Shown: positions 8,990 to 18,088 of the stretch, in pieces
How positions within the stretch are numbered: the stretch's first letter is position 1
How the letters are laid out: each line of letters starts with the position of its first letter
DNA from: Thomasclavelia sp047249845
GTDB taxonomy: Bacteria > Bacillota_I > Bacilli_A > Erysipelotrichales > Coprobacillaceae
Assembly: GCF_047249845.1 (NCBI RefSeq)
Contig: NZ_JBKTWO010000005.1
Span: 30,908 to 94,907 of the forward strand
Length of the DNA: 64,000 nt
Direction of reading: 5' to 3'
Position numbers and translations under genes: made by a program
The notes under the pieces: generated by a model
The model's input: only the letters and a program-made list of their open reading frames with translations
Databases searched by the model: none
What the model was told of the DNA's origin: nothing

Positions 8990-10354
8990 CTATAATGATC
9001 CTTTTCCATAAACCACACTCTTAATAGTCTTATAAATAATTGTAAAATCTAGCCAAATTGACCAGTTATGATAATAATAATCATCTAACTTACAACGATA
9101 ATTAAACTCCACATCACTTCTTCCGTTTGCTTGCCACATTCCTGTAACTCCTGGTTTTAATTTTATTATTGTGTCATAGTATTGTCCCATATCTTCTTTT
9201 TCACGAGGTAAATACGGTCTCGGACCAATAAAACTCATTTCCCCTTTTAATACATTTATAAACTGTGGCCATTCATCTAAAGAAGTTTTTCTCAAAAATT
9301 CTCCTACTGTTGTAATTCTAGGATCATCTTTCAATTTTTTATTAGTTAAATACTCTTCTTTTATTTTAGGATCTTCTTCCATCATTCTTTCAAGTTCTGC
9401 CTCAGCATTAGGAATCATTGATCTAAATTTATATATTTTAATCATCCTCCCATTTTTGCCAATCCGATCTTGCGAAAACATGATATTATCATGATCTCCA
9501 CTTTTTACATATTTATATTTTACATAAATCATTAGTGGTAATAGCGTAATAACACCTGCAATACCTGCTAAAATATCTATTAAACGCTTTAGAATTCTGT
9601 CTAGTGTCCCCATCTCATCATTTGATGTTGCAATTAATAATTGACCATCAAAATCTTGCACTTCTGATGAAAAAGTCATTGTACCATTAACATTTGGTAA
9701 ATATTTTACAGCCTCTACTTTACCGTATATATCACTCATCACTTTATCGGTTACCCTTTGACTTGCTTCTGGTAATGCAATTATTATCTGTTCTATTTTT
9801 AAAGTATTTATAGCCTCATCAATTTTACAATAATCATATACTCTACTATGTTTAATAACATTTTCTTGTTTAAACCCATATAATTCATTAGTTTTATTTA
9901 CATCTACATAACCTTTTACATCAGTTAATGCAAAACGGTTATTATTAGAAATTTTTCCTAGTCTAGCCGCTTCATATCCCGTTCCTATAACCAATGTTCT
10001 TCTAGCAAACTGTTCTCTAAAAGCTATTCTTAAAAATCTTGAAGCTAATAAACTAATTATAAACATTGAAACAACCATTAATGTTAAATGCATCCTACGC
10101 TCATAACCAGTTGCTTTTGGTACTAATACTAGTAAAGCAATAAAGAAACAAAAACTTGATTTAACTAATTGCTGTATTTCATTCCAAATCAAACATGTAT
10201 TTAATGAATAATGACCATATATAAATAAGAATAAAAAATATAATGTCCCTGAACCAAGTATTAAATCAATATCCATATGAAAATATAAACAGATGAAATA
10301 ATACATAACTGCCTCAATCCCAAATAACATAAACGGCATTATTTTCCTATTCAT
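8990..10354 (-). CDS. Polyprenyl-phosphate sugar-1-phosphate transferase (exopolysaccharide initiation)
   Basis: 454 residues. Five hydrophobic segments at the N-terminus (about 1-115) are followed by a nucleotide-binding-like middle domain (about 115-245) and a C-terminal bacterial sugar transferase domain (about 250-454). The C-terminal domain has the family landmarks KRLIDILAG, YKFRSM, SLDEWPQFINVLKGEMSFIG (IGPRP follows) and KPGVTGMWQANGR. It should transfer a sugar phosphate from a UDP-sugar to undecaprenyl phosphate, the first membrane step of capsule or exopolysaccharide synthesis. The start ATG follows GAGGTGAG. A degraded paralogue lies at 390-1032. The sugar used cannot be read from sequence. 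Confidence 0.9.
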   Translation of the reverse strand: MNRKIMPFMLFGIEAVMYYFICLYFHMDIDLILGSGTLYFLFLFIYGHYSLNTCLIWNEIQQLVKSSFCFFIALLVLVPKATGYERRMHLTLMVVSMFIISLLASRFLRIAFREQFARRTLVIGTGYEAARLGKISNNNRFALTDVKGYVDVNKTNELYGFKQENVIKHSRVYDYCKIDEAINTLKIEQIIIALPEASQRVTDKVMSDIYGKVEAVKYLPNVNGTMTFSSEVQDFDGQLLIATSNDEMGTLDRILKRLIDILAGIAGVITLLPLMIYVKYKYVKSGDHDNIMFSQDRIGKNGRMIKIYKFRSMIPNAEAELERMMEEDPKIKEEYLTNKKLKDDPRITTVGEFLRKTSLDEWPQFINVLKGEMSFIGPRPYLPREKEDMGQYYDTIIKLKPGVTGMWQANGRSDVEFNYRCKLDDYYYHNWSIWLDFTIIYKTIKSVVYGKGSL

Positions 10355-10414
10355 AAACTCACCTCAACATTCATAGAACAATTATACCCCAATATACTAT
10401 TTATTTCTATCTTT

Positions 10415-10453
10415 TATAATTTTAAACATTATTATTAATTGTTTAAAATTATA
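10415..10453. repeat. Perfect 13-bp inverted repeat upstream of the PAP2 gene
   Basis: Arms 10415-10427 and 10441-10453 (TATAATTTTAAAC and its complement) with a 13-nt spacer. The right arm covers the putative -35 of the PAP2 gene, so it could be an operator; it could also form a weak hairpin. Confidence 0.5.
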
Positions 10454-10466
10454 AATATAGTATAAT
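10439..10466 (+). promoter_or_regulatory. Putative sigma-A promoter of the PAP2 gene
   Basis: A -35-like TTGTTT (10439-10444) and a perfect -10 TATAAT (10461-10466) with a 16-nt spacer, about 30 nt before the start codon. Confidence 0.45.
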
Positions 10467-10496
10467 ATTTATATATCTTTATGATGGAGGCAAAAA

Positions 10497-10973
10497 ATGA
10501 AAAAGTTTTACACTAGTATAAATAAATTCATGTGGACTCATCCATTTATTAAATCATGCACTCACTTTTTATCAAGATTTTGTCCTTATATGGTTGCAAT
10601 ATTTTATATGTTATTTTTACTAAAGATTTATTTAGACAGACCTAATAATTTATTTATTTTAGCTGCTGAACCAATTGGAGTTATTTCAATTACATTGATT
10701 CTAAGAATCATAATAAACCGCCAGCGTCCATCAGAAAAATATAATTTACTTCCTATTGATGGAAGTAAAAAAACTGGACACTCTTTTCCTAGTATTCATG
10801 TTGCAACTTCATTATCAATTGCCCTAGCAGTTTTAAGGTATGGTCCAAATATGGGATTATTATTATTTACACTTACTATTTTTATAACCATAGCAAGATT
10901 ACTTTCAGGAGTTCATTATATAAGTGATATTATTGCAAGCATTTCAATTGCTCTTATCATTAATATAATCTAA
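10497..10973 (+). CDS. PAP2-family membrane phosphatase
   Basis: 158 residues with several hydrophobic segments. The three phosphatase motifs are present in slightly altered form: R-x6-RP (RIIINRQRP), HSFPSIH in place of PSGH, and ARLLSGVHYISD in place of SR-x5-H-x3-D. The catalytic His residues and the Asp are kept. Members dephosphorylate lipid phosphates such as undecaprenyl pyrophosphate, which would fit the nearby polysaccharide genes, but phosphatidylglycerophosphate is equally possible. GGAGG lies 7 nt before the ATG. It is a single-gene unit with its own promoter and terminator. Confidence 0.82.
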   Translation: MKKFYTSINKFMWTHPFIKSCTHFLSRFCPYMVAIFYMLFLLKIYLDRPNNLFILAAEPIGVISITLILRIIINRQRPSEKYNLLPIDGSKKTGHSFPSIHVATSLSIALAVLRYGPNMGLLLFTLTIFITIARLLSGVHYISDIIASISIALIINII

Positions 10974-10983
10974 TATTAATTTT

Positions 10984-11016
10984 AGAATCACGAATTAATA
11001 TAAGTGATTCTTTTTA
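10984..11016 (+). terminator. Terminator of the PAP2 gene
   Basis: Arms AGAATCAC (10984-10991) and GTGATTCT (11004-11011) followed by T5, ten bases after the stop codon. Confidence 0.8.
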
Positions 11017-11145
11017 TTTTAATTAGTATTTTTTAGATTCAATACTGATTTTGTTTTTATTTTTTTACAAAAACAAACATCTAAAACCACAAAATGTGAT
11101 ACTTATGATATAATAATGTCAAAACTATAGAAAGGAGCGATAACT

Positions 11146-11925
11146 ATGGCAACAATTACTTGCCCATCATGTGGTAAAGAATTAAGCGATGATGCGTCTT
11201 TTTGTCCAAAATGTGGAGCCCCAATCAAAACAGATTTATCAGAAAAGACAACTGATTCATCTCAAGAAAAAATAACTGAAACGGAGGACTTAACAGAATT
11301 AAAAAATACTGAAAAACAAAAAAAGAAACCAACTAAAAAAACAATTATTATAATATCAGTTATTGCACTGGTTGTAATTATTGTTAGTATCTTTGGTATT
11401 AAATCATATACGGATAAGAAAGAACGCCAAGAATATGTTGAATCATACAATACATATATAGATGATATTGATGATTTAAGTGACTTAATGTTAAAAGGTG
11501 CTGCAAGTTCTGAAGCCCTTTGCAACTTAACAACCAAAGTATGGTATAACTCTATTTGGGAAAAAGCAGATGATGAAACTGATAAATTTACTCAAACTAA
11601 TGGTATATTTGTATCTGATTTTAATGATGCATTATTTAATTTAAGTATTGATTCAGATACTATTATTAAAATTAAAGAAATAAATACTAATGTTGATGAC
11701 GTAAAAGTTAAATTTAAAAAAATGAAAAATTATCCAGAAGAATTAAAAAGTGAATATGAAACACTTGAAAAGATGTATGATAGTTATATAAGTTTTACTA
11801 ATTTGGCTATTGATCCTACTGGATCATATAAAACATATAATGATAAATTTATTGAGATAGATTCAGAATTTATGGATTTATATAAAAAAGTAAAAGATTT
11901 TGATCTTTCACATTTAACTGAGTAA
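11146..11925 (+). CDS. Zinc-ribbon, single-pass membrane protein of unknown function
   Basis: 259 residues. The N-terminal double-Cys zinc ribbon reads ITCPSCGKE...FCPKCGAPI (residues about 4-27). A charged linker is followed by one transmembrane helix (about 67-86) and an extracytoplasmic Asp/Lys-rich helical domain with no motif I recognise. The first 30 residues match the zinc-ribbon domain found at the N-terminus of many Firmicute membrane proteins. The ribosome-binding site is AAAGGAG, 8 nt before ATG. The function is unknown; the zinc ribbon probably faces the cytoplasm. Confidence 0.8.
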   Translation: MATITCPSCGKELSDDASFCPKCGAPIKTDLSEKTTDSSQEKITETEDLTELKNTEKQKKKPTKKTIIIISVIALVVIIVSIFGIKSYTDKKERQEYVESYNTYIDDIDDLSDLMLKGAASSEALCNLTTKVWYNSIWEKADDETDKFTQTNGIFVSDFNDALFNLSIDSDTIIKIKEINTNVDDVKVKFKKMKNYPEELKSEYETLEKMYDSYISFTNLAIDPTGSYKTYNDKFIEIDSEFMDLYKKVKDFDLSHLTE

Positions 11926-12009
11926 AGTAGATATTATATTTTTAAACAAAAATGACAACTAATCTAAAACATAAAAAATTAAATATATTATAAACTTATT
12001 TTAAATAAT

Positions 12010-12050
12010 AAAGGATTTTCTCAAAAAATAGAGAAAGTCCTTTATTTCTA
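12010..12050 (+). terminator. Terminator after the zinc-ribbon gene
   Basis: 13-base arms (12010-12022 and 12031-12043, one G-T pair) followed by a T-rich stretch, about 85 bases after the stop codon. Confidence 0.75.
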
Positions 12051-12370
12051 GATAAGATATATCTTGTTTACTTCATTTCTTTTATTATTTCAATCTTAAC
12101 TTTTCTTTATATGATCAGATAAATATATTTTTTAAATAAAAAATATATTTAAACATACAAAATAGATTTATTTAGTTTTGATCATTTTGATCCATAATAA
12201 TTCAAATGAGCTTTTTCATCAACTTCTATATTTCATTAAAAGACATATATCTTTTATTCTAAATCAGCTCTCTGTTTTATTATCACTTTAGCTGCGACAT
12301 CTAGCTATCAATACTTAATTTTTGATTTCATTTTATTTCCTTTTTAAAATTATTCTGTATTAATATTTTT
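12051..12370. other. Intergenic stretch without a recognisable gene
   Basis: AT-rich gap between converging transcription units. The only structure seen is an A/T-only inverted repeat at about 12122-12149 (AATATATTTTTT and its complement), which may help stop transcription of the upstream genes. No coding-like fragment was found on either strand. Confidence 0.5.
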
Positions 12371-13180
12371 TTAATAATTATTCATCTTATTTATCAATCG
12401 TTTCATATGTCCTTCAAACATTACATACATCCCAATATATATAACTTCTGCAACTAAAGTAAAAGAAATCATAATTACTACAAACGATGCTAATGGACCA
12501 TAAACAGTTGTATAATCAGCTATACTAAAATATAGTTCTAATCCTGATAATAATATCAACATCAACAAACTTGCAAATGCCGCTCCTTTTACAATATCTA
12601 CTACATGAACCTTAACATCAGGTATTATTTTATAAAGTAAAAATAAAATAATAAACATAATTAAAAATAAATATATTTCATCAAAAATAAATATGTTACT
12701 TAAATTCATGAAAACATTAATTACTGGAACGATAGTTAATAATGAAATAATTAGTAACAACAGTACAAACACAGCCAATGTTTTAAATAACATAATTATT
12801 TGTTCAATAATAAAGTTTCTTTGGTGAGTTGAAGGAAAAAGGTTTTTTGATATCCCATATAATTGATTTATTCCCCTACTTACAACAAATAAAGAAGTAA
12901 TTATTGCTATTATCGAAGAAATACTAATATGACTAGATTTTAAAGATACAATTATAATACTAGAAAACTCAGGTGTTAAATATCTTTTTAATAACTCTTC
13001 TAGTGATGTTAAATCAACGTTAAATATTGATGCTAAAAAAGCACATAAAGAACAAATTGGAATAATTGACATAATTAAGTAATATGCAAAACATATTCCT
13101 GCATTTTTATTTACTTTATAACGATAATCTAAAACCCGATTATTTATTCTATTATATAACTTAACAATTATTTTACTCAT
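12371..13180 (-). CDS. YihY/virulence factor BrkB family membrane protein
   Basis: 269 residues with about six transmembrane helices in the pattern of the YihY/BrkB family (once mislabelled ribonuclease BN). Family features seen are an N-terminal amphipathic stretch followed by AYYLIMSIIPICSL, a central VSRGINQLYGISKNLF segment, and a late YGPLASFVVIMISF helix. The molecular role is unknown; it is an inner-membrane protein. AGGTGAAG lies just before the ATG at 13180. It flanks the phage-tail locus but has no phage character itself. Confidence 0.85.
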   Translation of the reverse strand: MSKIIVKLYNRINNRVLDYRYKVNKNAGICFAYYLIMSIIPICSLCAFLASIFNVDLTSLEELLKRYLTPEFSSIIIVSLKSSHISISSIIAIITSLFVVSRGINQLYGISKNLFPSTHQRNFIIEQIIMLFKTLAVFVLLLLIISLLTIVPVINVFMNLSNIFIFDEIYLFLIMFIILFLLYKIIPDVKVHVVDIVKGAAFASLLMLILLSGLELYFSIADYTTVYGPLASFVVIMISFTLVAEVIYIGMYVMFEGHMKRLINKMNNY

Positions 13181-13343
13181 ATTTCTTCACCTAAGTACCT
13201 TTTATTTAAGTATATCTTAGATAACTTGAATTGCATAGCACTCGAACTAAATTTAGCTCTTATTTCATCAAAATACTTTATATACTTAGAATTGTATTTC
13301 AATTCTAAAACAAAAATAACTTACTAAATTTGTTTATATTCAC

Positions 13344-13380
13344 AAAAAAGTAATGATTGGAATATTCCAATCATCACTTT
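13344..13380 (-). terminator. Terminator of the phage-tail operon
   Basis: Long near-perfect hairpin (core palindrome AATGATTGGAATATTCCAAT) with arms ending about 13347 and 13380, followed on the minus strand by T6. It lies directly after the amidase stop codon at 13382. Confidence 0.85.
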
Positions 13381-13381
13381 C

Positions 13382-14218
13382 TTAATATTTTTCACCACTT
13401 AATAAATATTTCCATGTATTTTTTCCAACTATACCATCTTGTTTTAAATCACGATTTTTTTGAAATACCTTTACTGCATTTTTAGTTTTAGTCCCAAAGA
13501 TTCCATCTTCTACAATATTAAAACCAACACTATTTAACCTCTCTTGAATTAGTTTAGTTATATTACCACATGCATTTAATTTTACCATTGGACAAGCTAT
13601 TAAAATATTAATAGAATTTATACCATTAACTATTAGGTTACTTGAATATTGTCTATTTAATTCCTCTTGTAATCTAGCAATCCAATCATCATATTTACCA
13701 CTTGGATTTTCATTACAAATTCCTCGATAAATTGCTTCTGCAAATTTATCAGAACCTAGCATTAGATATCTATTAGCATCCTCACTATCAACAAAACAAA
13801 CTTCAACTAAGATACTTTTAGCTTTAGTTTTCTTGATCACGTATAAATTACTTCCATCTTTAACTCCACGATTATTAAAATCTAATAATTGAATATTTTT
13901 ACATATATTTAAAGCTGGTTGTAATTTCTTACCCTTATATGTATATACTTCAATGCCCTTTCCACCACCTGCATTAAAATGAACTGATATAAAATAATCC
14001 ACATCCTCTCTATTAGCAAGTTCAACACTTTTCTTTAAATATTCTACTTGAGTATTAGCTTTATCAACTGTACAGTTAATTACTTTATGTCCACTATTTT
14101 CTAATAGTCTTATTAACTTTTCTCCTACTTTGCGTGTTTCAATGCTTTCTTCTATGATTCCTACAGCACCACTTCCCGGCCCTTTTAGTGTATGACCACA
14201 GTTAATTGCAATTTTCAT
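13382..14218 (-). CDS. Phage-type N-acetylmuramoyl-L-alanine amidase (endolysin)
   Basis: 278 residues. The N-terminal Amidase_3 domain (about 1-172) has zinc ligands visible as NCGH (His9), the Glu of IEESIETR and the His of SVHFNAGG, plus the catalytic Glu in LVEVCFVD. After a linker there is a C-terminal PG_binding_1 domain (about 222-272: LIQERLN...EDGIFGTKTKNAV...QDGIVGKNTWKYLL). It has no signal peptide, so it would leave the cell through the holin encoded just upstream, with which it overlaps by 17 nt. It cuts the stem peptide from MurNAc. In this locus it would release tail particles by lysis. Confidence 0.92.
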   Translation of the reverse strand: MKIAINCGHTLKGPGSGAVGIIEESIETRKVGEKLIRLLENSGHKVINCTVDKANTQVEYLKKSVELANREDVDYFISVHFNAGGGKGIEVYTYKGKKLQPALNICKNIQLLDFNNRGVKDGSNLYVIKKTKAKSILVEVCFVDSEDANRYLMLGSDKFAEAIYRGICNENPSGKYDDWIARLQEELNRQYSSNLIVNGINSINILIACPMVKLNACGNITKLIQERLNSVGFNIVEDGIFGTKTKNAVKVFQKNRDLKQDGIVGKNTWKYLLSGEKY

Positions 14219-14465
14219 ATAATCTTCTATCTTTCAATCCAGGGGTTGTTGGGTCATTAATTGCATTAAACACACTAACAAATACCAAACTTAATACATA
14301 GGGATTTTTAAAAGCATCAATTAATAAATTGATTAGAGTACCCCAAGTAGTTATATCTTCTGCTCTTAATCCAGCATATGCTAAAATTGGCGTTAAGACA
14401 GCTAATATCATTTGTACTAGAAAAACAGGATTCTTTAATCTGACTCTTAAATTTATATTTTTCAT
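14202..14465 (-). CDS. Phage holin, phi LC3 family
   Basis: 87 residues. The family signature is clear: NLRVRLKNPVF at the start, two hydrophobic helices (about 14-32 and 50-66) and the conserved tail NDPTTPGLKDR. It should form the membrane lesion that lets the endolysin reach the wall. Its end overlaps the amidase gene, as in many Firmicute phages. Confidence 0.92.
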   Translation of the reverse strand: MKNINLRVRLKNPVFLVQMILAVLTPILAYAGLRAEDITTWGTLINLLIDAFKNPYVLSLVFVSVFNAINDPTTPGLKDRRLYENCN

Positions 14466-14477
14466 AATATTATTTTA

Positions 14478-15758
14478 TTAAGCCGTTCTTTTCCACATAT
14501 AACAAGTAATATAAGGTTGTACCTTTGATGGAGTTCCACCATTTGCTTCCAATACTACTGTACTATGATTTACAGCAAATGAGGAAGTAGTAGTTGCATG
14601 TAAGTTCAAATTATACTCTCCATGACCTGGAACTGGATTGGAAGCTTGATATCCTATTTTATTTGTATCTCCACCTATTGCTCCAATTAATGCTCTTAAT
14701 TCAACACTTTTTGAGCCGCCTGTTTTTTCTACATAACTAAAATCATTATCACTAGAATCTACACCAACTGGAACTCTACCATTACCCCATCTAATCCATG
14801 TACCACCAAAAGTTGTTTGAGGTGATACAGAAGATGTACTCATATATATACAACCGATAGGATGCATTAATAAAAATAATTGTTTTGTTAGAGCTGTTAC
14901 AGAATTAAAAGCATTTTTTAATTCTGTTATTTGATCTAAAGCAATCATATTAAATTTTTTATTCCAAGCTGTATTACTTTTTAGATAAAAATCTCCATTA
15001 GCTGTATTAACATAAAAGTCACCATTTTTACCTAAAGAAGATGCTGGAGTTGTAGTTCCATTTCTAATAATCACGACACTATTAGCTGCATCATTTGCTC
15101 TTTGAGTAGCCTGATTGGCATTAGTTGTTGCAACTTTTGCATCATTGGATGCATCTTGAGCATTTTTAGCTCCCTGGGTAGCTAATATAGTAGCATTTCT
15201 TGTGTTACTTGTAGCACTTATTGAATCTGCTACTGCTGAAGTAATTTCATTTTGTTGGGTTATCGCTCTTTCAATTAATTTATTCACTTCGTTTTGATGA
15301 TGATTAGATGTGCTAAGTAATTCGCTAACTACATCTTTTACATTTAAATCAATATAATCATCGGCCACTTTAATTACCAGATCCTGCCAAGTATTTTCTT
15401 CAGGTAAAATATTACCCTTACCAGCAGTAGCTTTTACTTTATAGATAATAGGATTAGTCTGTATTGTTTCACTTCCATTTGAAAGTGAAAAAGCTATTGC
15501 TAGATAACCATCTAACTCAAAAGCTTGGGGTGGTAATTTAAAAATATCATTATTTATCATTAATTGATATGTTTTAGAATCCCTATTATTTTCTAAAAAA
15601 CGATTATTTAAATACTTATAGTGTGGTACCACAACATAATTTTCATATTTACCATCTTTTATAAATCTGAATTCAATATCTCCACTAAACTGTGCTGGAA
15701 TATCAGTAATATCACATGATAAATCATACCCTATTTGGGTAATTGTTGATACAATCAT
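14478..15758 (-). CDS. Baseplate/tail-fibre protein (likely receptor-binding)
   Basis: 426 residues. The N-terminal about 125 residues resemble the BppU-type baseplate upper protein domain found in siphophages of Firmicutes. An Ala/Asn/Thr-rich coiled-coil (about 140-225) and a GKNGDFYVNTANGDFYLK segment follow. The C-terminal domain holds GGTWIRWGNGRVPVGVD, a collar/receptor-binding motif. It probably forms the trimeric fibre that recognises the target cell surface. It sits between the tail-associated protein and the holin, the usual place for receptor-binding proteins, and would set target range. Confidence 0.75.
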   Translation of the reverse strand: MIVSTITQIGYDLSCDITDIPAQFSGDIEFRFIKDGKYENYVVVPHYKYLNNRFLENNRDSKTYQLMINNDIFKLPPQAFELDGYLAIAFSLSNGSETIQTNPIIYKVKATAGKGNILPEENTWQDLVIKVADDYIDLNVKDVVSELLSTSNHHQNEVNKLIERAITQQNEITSAVADSISATSNTRNATILATQGAKNAQDASNDAKVATTNANQATQRANDAANSVVIIRNGTTTPASSLGKNGDFYVNTANGDFYLKSNTAWNKKFNMIALDQITELKNAFNSVTALTKQLFLLMHPIGCIYMSTSSVSPQTTFGGTWIRWGNGRVPVGVDSSDNDFSYVEKTGGSKSVELRALIGAIGGDTNKIGYQASNPVPGHGEYNLNLHATTTSSFAVNHSTVVLEANGGTPSKVQPYITCYMWKRTA

Positions 15759-17654
15759 TTAATTATTTCCTCCTTCTATTTTTTCATTTAACTCCTGAAT
15801 TGCTTTATAGACAATTGCTAAAGCATTAATAATATTAATCTTTTTTTTATCGCTACTAAGTAGCTTATCTGATATTTGATAATTATTGCCTGTTAAAAAA
15901 CTAATCTGATTATCATTATCTTGTTGATAAGTATAAATATTTGTATTAATTATTTCATTTAAAGCATTTTCATTAAATAATTTAATATCTTGATTTATTT
16001 TTTCTTCCTGATTTAAATAAACATTATTAATATCAATTTTATTTACCATTAGTTCATCTGGTTTTAGATGACCGTTCTTATAACTATTTCCATCTGGTAA
16101 AATTACTTTCCAATCTAAAATACTAGTCGAATTACTATTCATATTAAAAGATAGTTTTCCTTCTTTAGGATTATCATTAACCTGATAATCACTTGTACTT
16201 TGTAATCCTCTATCAGTTATCTTCCAGCCACCAATAAATCCATCATTACATTCAATCATTATATCTTTTAAACATCCTTTTTTTATATATGAAGCATCTA
16301 ATTCTTTATTTATTCCCCAGGCAATATTAAACGGTCCTTCCTTACCACTATTACTAAAGGCTATTCCACTAGCATCAATTCTTAAAATATTTTGAGCCGA
16401 ATTAATATCATCACTATCCATATAATAAGTAGCTCTTGGTTTACCAAAGCTATCAGTTTTAGTATATACATAACCACCATTAGTACCATTTATTAAATCT
16501 ACTTTGTCTTGTACCAGTTCTTGAAATAACTGTGTATTCAAATTGAGATTATTATTTACTTTTGATATATCTCGATTAGTCGTAATTGCTAAATCTGAAC
16601 TTGTTGCAATAGTTTTATCTAAAGTTATTTTTGAATTAGAGGGATCAAGATAATCTTTTTCTAAAACTACACATAAAAAATAATCATCTATTTTATGTTC
16701 TTTTGAGACACACTTTAAATTATCCCCTAATCTAATCTTTTCAATATCAACTTCAACTAATGATAAGTCAATAGCTGTAATTGTTAATGATAAAGACATT
16801 TTAGTAAGCTGGGATAAATCCTGTTTTGCCCTTTCCAACAAATCATCAGGATCACTGATTTTAGGATATTCTCTAACCCCATAGATCCAGCCATATTTTA
16901 ATATGGCATCTTCATCATAGATATACTCTTTACCATCATTTACTTTTTCTATTGTTATTGGTAAATCTGTTTTTGGATCCTTTTCACCTAACGGAATCAG
17001 AGCTGTTATTAGATCTACAGATGTTATGTATTGTTCTAAGTCTAGAATATTTTTCTTAAACTTTATTTCTTGCGAATTTAAATGATTATAGTAGTAGTTA
17101 TAATCAAGATAATTTTTATTATCTTCTTCTCTTATTGATATATAACCTCCACATTGATCAATTAATATATCTTGAATACTACTCATTGTAGTTGTTCTTT
17201 TTTTATCCATATTAGAGATACAAATTCCATTATCAAATACATCTCCAACATATATATTTTTTTCTTTTTCAACCATCTGATTATGCTTATCCAAACACAC
17301 TTTTAAATATTCATTAACACTAATATTTTCTCCTGTCTTTAATAGCTGAATAGTATCATTTAAGTATCCTAATACTCCTTCACAAATAAAAGTCCTAATG
17401 CCATCAATAGTATCAGTACTTTCAATTACACGCCCCTTAAACATTAATTCTTGACCATCCTGATTTATCTCAATAAGTCTTATTATTGAAACGAGTTTAT
17501 TAATTTTATTATAATTAGGATGATTGGGTAATATAGTAAAAATTAATGTATTTGATGTATTAATTTTTTGTTTTAAATTAAGCTTAACACAACGATAATC
17601 ATAATCTGAAGTATCATGAATAATATAATCATCACTTAACAATTTAACTATCAT
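15759..17654 (-). CDS. Tail-associated (Tal/prophage endopeptidase-tail) protein
   Basis: 631 residues. The N-terminal about 340 residues fit the Prophage_tail/tail-spike hub family: early beta-rich region, GRVIESTDTIDG, ICEGVLGYLNDT, and EKDYLDPSNSKITLDKT at the domain end. The C-terminal half is a linker with LRIDASGIAFSN and GWKITDRGL text of the kind that precedes fibre attachment. It should form the tail tip hub. It starts inside the end of the distal tail gene (4-nt overlap) and stops 1 nt before the next gene. No catalytic endopeptidase motif was identified. Confidence 0.8.
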   Translation of the reverse strand: MIVKLLSDDYIIHDTSDYDYRCVKLNLKQKINTSNTLIFTILPNHPNYNKINKLVSIIRLIEINQDGQELMFKGRVIESTDTIDGIRTFICEGVLGYLNDTIQLLKTGENISVNEYLKVCLDKHNQMVEKEKNIYVGDVFDNGICISNMDKKRTTTMSSIQDILIDQCGGYISIREEDNKNYLDYNYYYNHLNSQEIKFKKNILDLEQYITSVDLITALIPLGEKDPKTDLPITIEKVNDGKEYIYDEDAILKYGWIYGVREYPKISDPDDLLERAKQDLSQLTKMSLSLTITAIDLSLVEVDIEKIRLGDNLKCVSKEHKIDDYFLCVVLEKDYLDPSNSKITLDKTIATSSDLAITTNRDISKVNNNLNLNTQLFQELVQDKVDLINGTNGGYVYTKTDSFGKPRATYYMDSDDINSAQNILRIDASGIAFSNSGKEGPFNIAWGINKELDASYIKKGCLKDIMIECNDGFIGGWKITDRGLQSTSDYQVNDNPKEGKLSFNMNSNSTSILDWKVILPDGNSYKNGHLKPDELMVNKIDINNVYLNQEEKINQDIKLFNENALNEIINTNIYTYQQDNDNQISFLTGNNYQISDKLLSSDKKKINIINALAIVYKAIQELNEKIEGGNN

Positions 17655-18088
17655 AACTTTTTGTCCTCATCATTTAAATAATGTTTTTTAAAAGGTTCAG
17701 CAAGAATATTAATTGTTATCTGATTAACTAAATTATTATCTCGATTATCCACCTCTATTGATACTCTGCCTTCATAATAATATTCACTATCACTAGTTAT
17801 AACCGCTTTAACTTTTTGACCATGAAATAAATTAAATAATTCTTCAATATATTTATGCCATAATTCTGTTTTTTCAACACTATCAACATTAATACTAATT
17901 ACTCTTTGCTGGTATGTTGGCTTACCATACACCTCAGTTAAATCTACATAATTATTTGAATATGGAATTGCAACAATATTAGTTATTACTTCAGGCGCAC
18001 CAATATGATAACTAAGAATTCTCATTTTAAAATCATCTCTTAATGAATAACTTTTTTTCTCATCTTGATATAAAATCAAATCTATCAT
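17651..18088 (-). CDS. Distal tail protein (Dit-like)
   Basis: 145 residues, shorter than a full two-domain Dit. It lies between tape measure and tail hub, with 4-nt overlaps on both sides, which is the fixed position of the distal tail protein in siphophages. The text fits the N-terminal belt domain (beta-rich, short FHGQKVKAVI segment, acidic end). It would link the tail tube to the hub as a hexameric ring. Confidence 0.65.
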   Translation of the reverse strand: MIDLILYQDEKKSYSLRDDFKMRILSYHIGAPEVITNIVAIPYSNNYVDLTEVYGKPTYQQRVISINVDSVEKTELWHKYIEELFNLFHGQKVKAVITSDSEYYYEGRVSIEVDNRDNNLVNQITINILAEPFKKHYLNDEDKKL

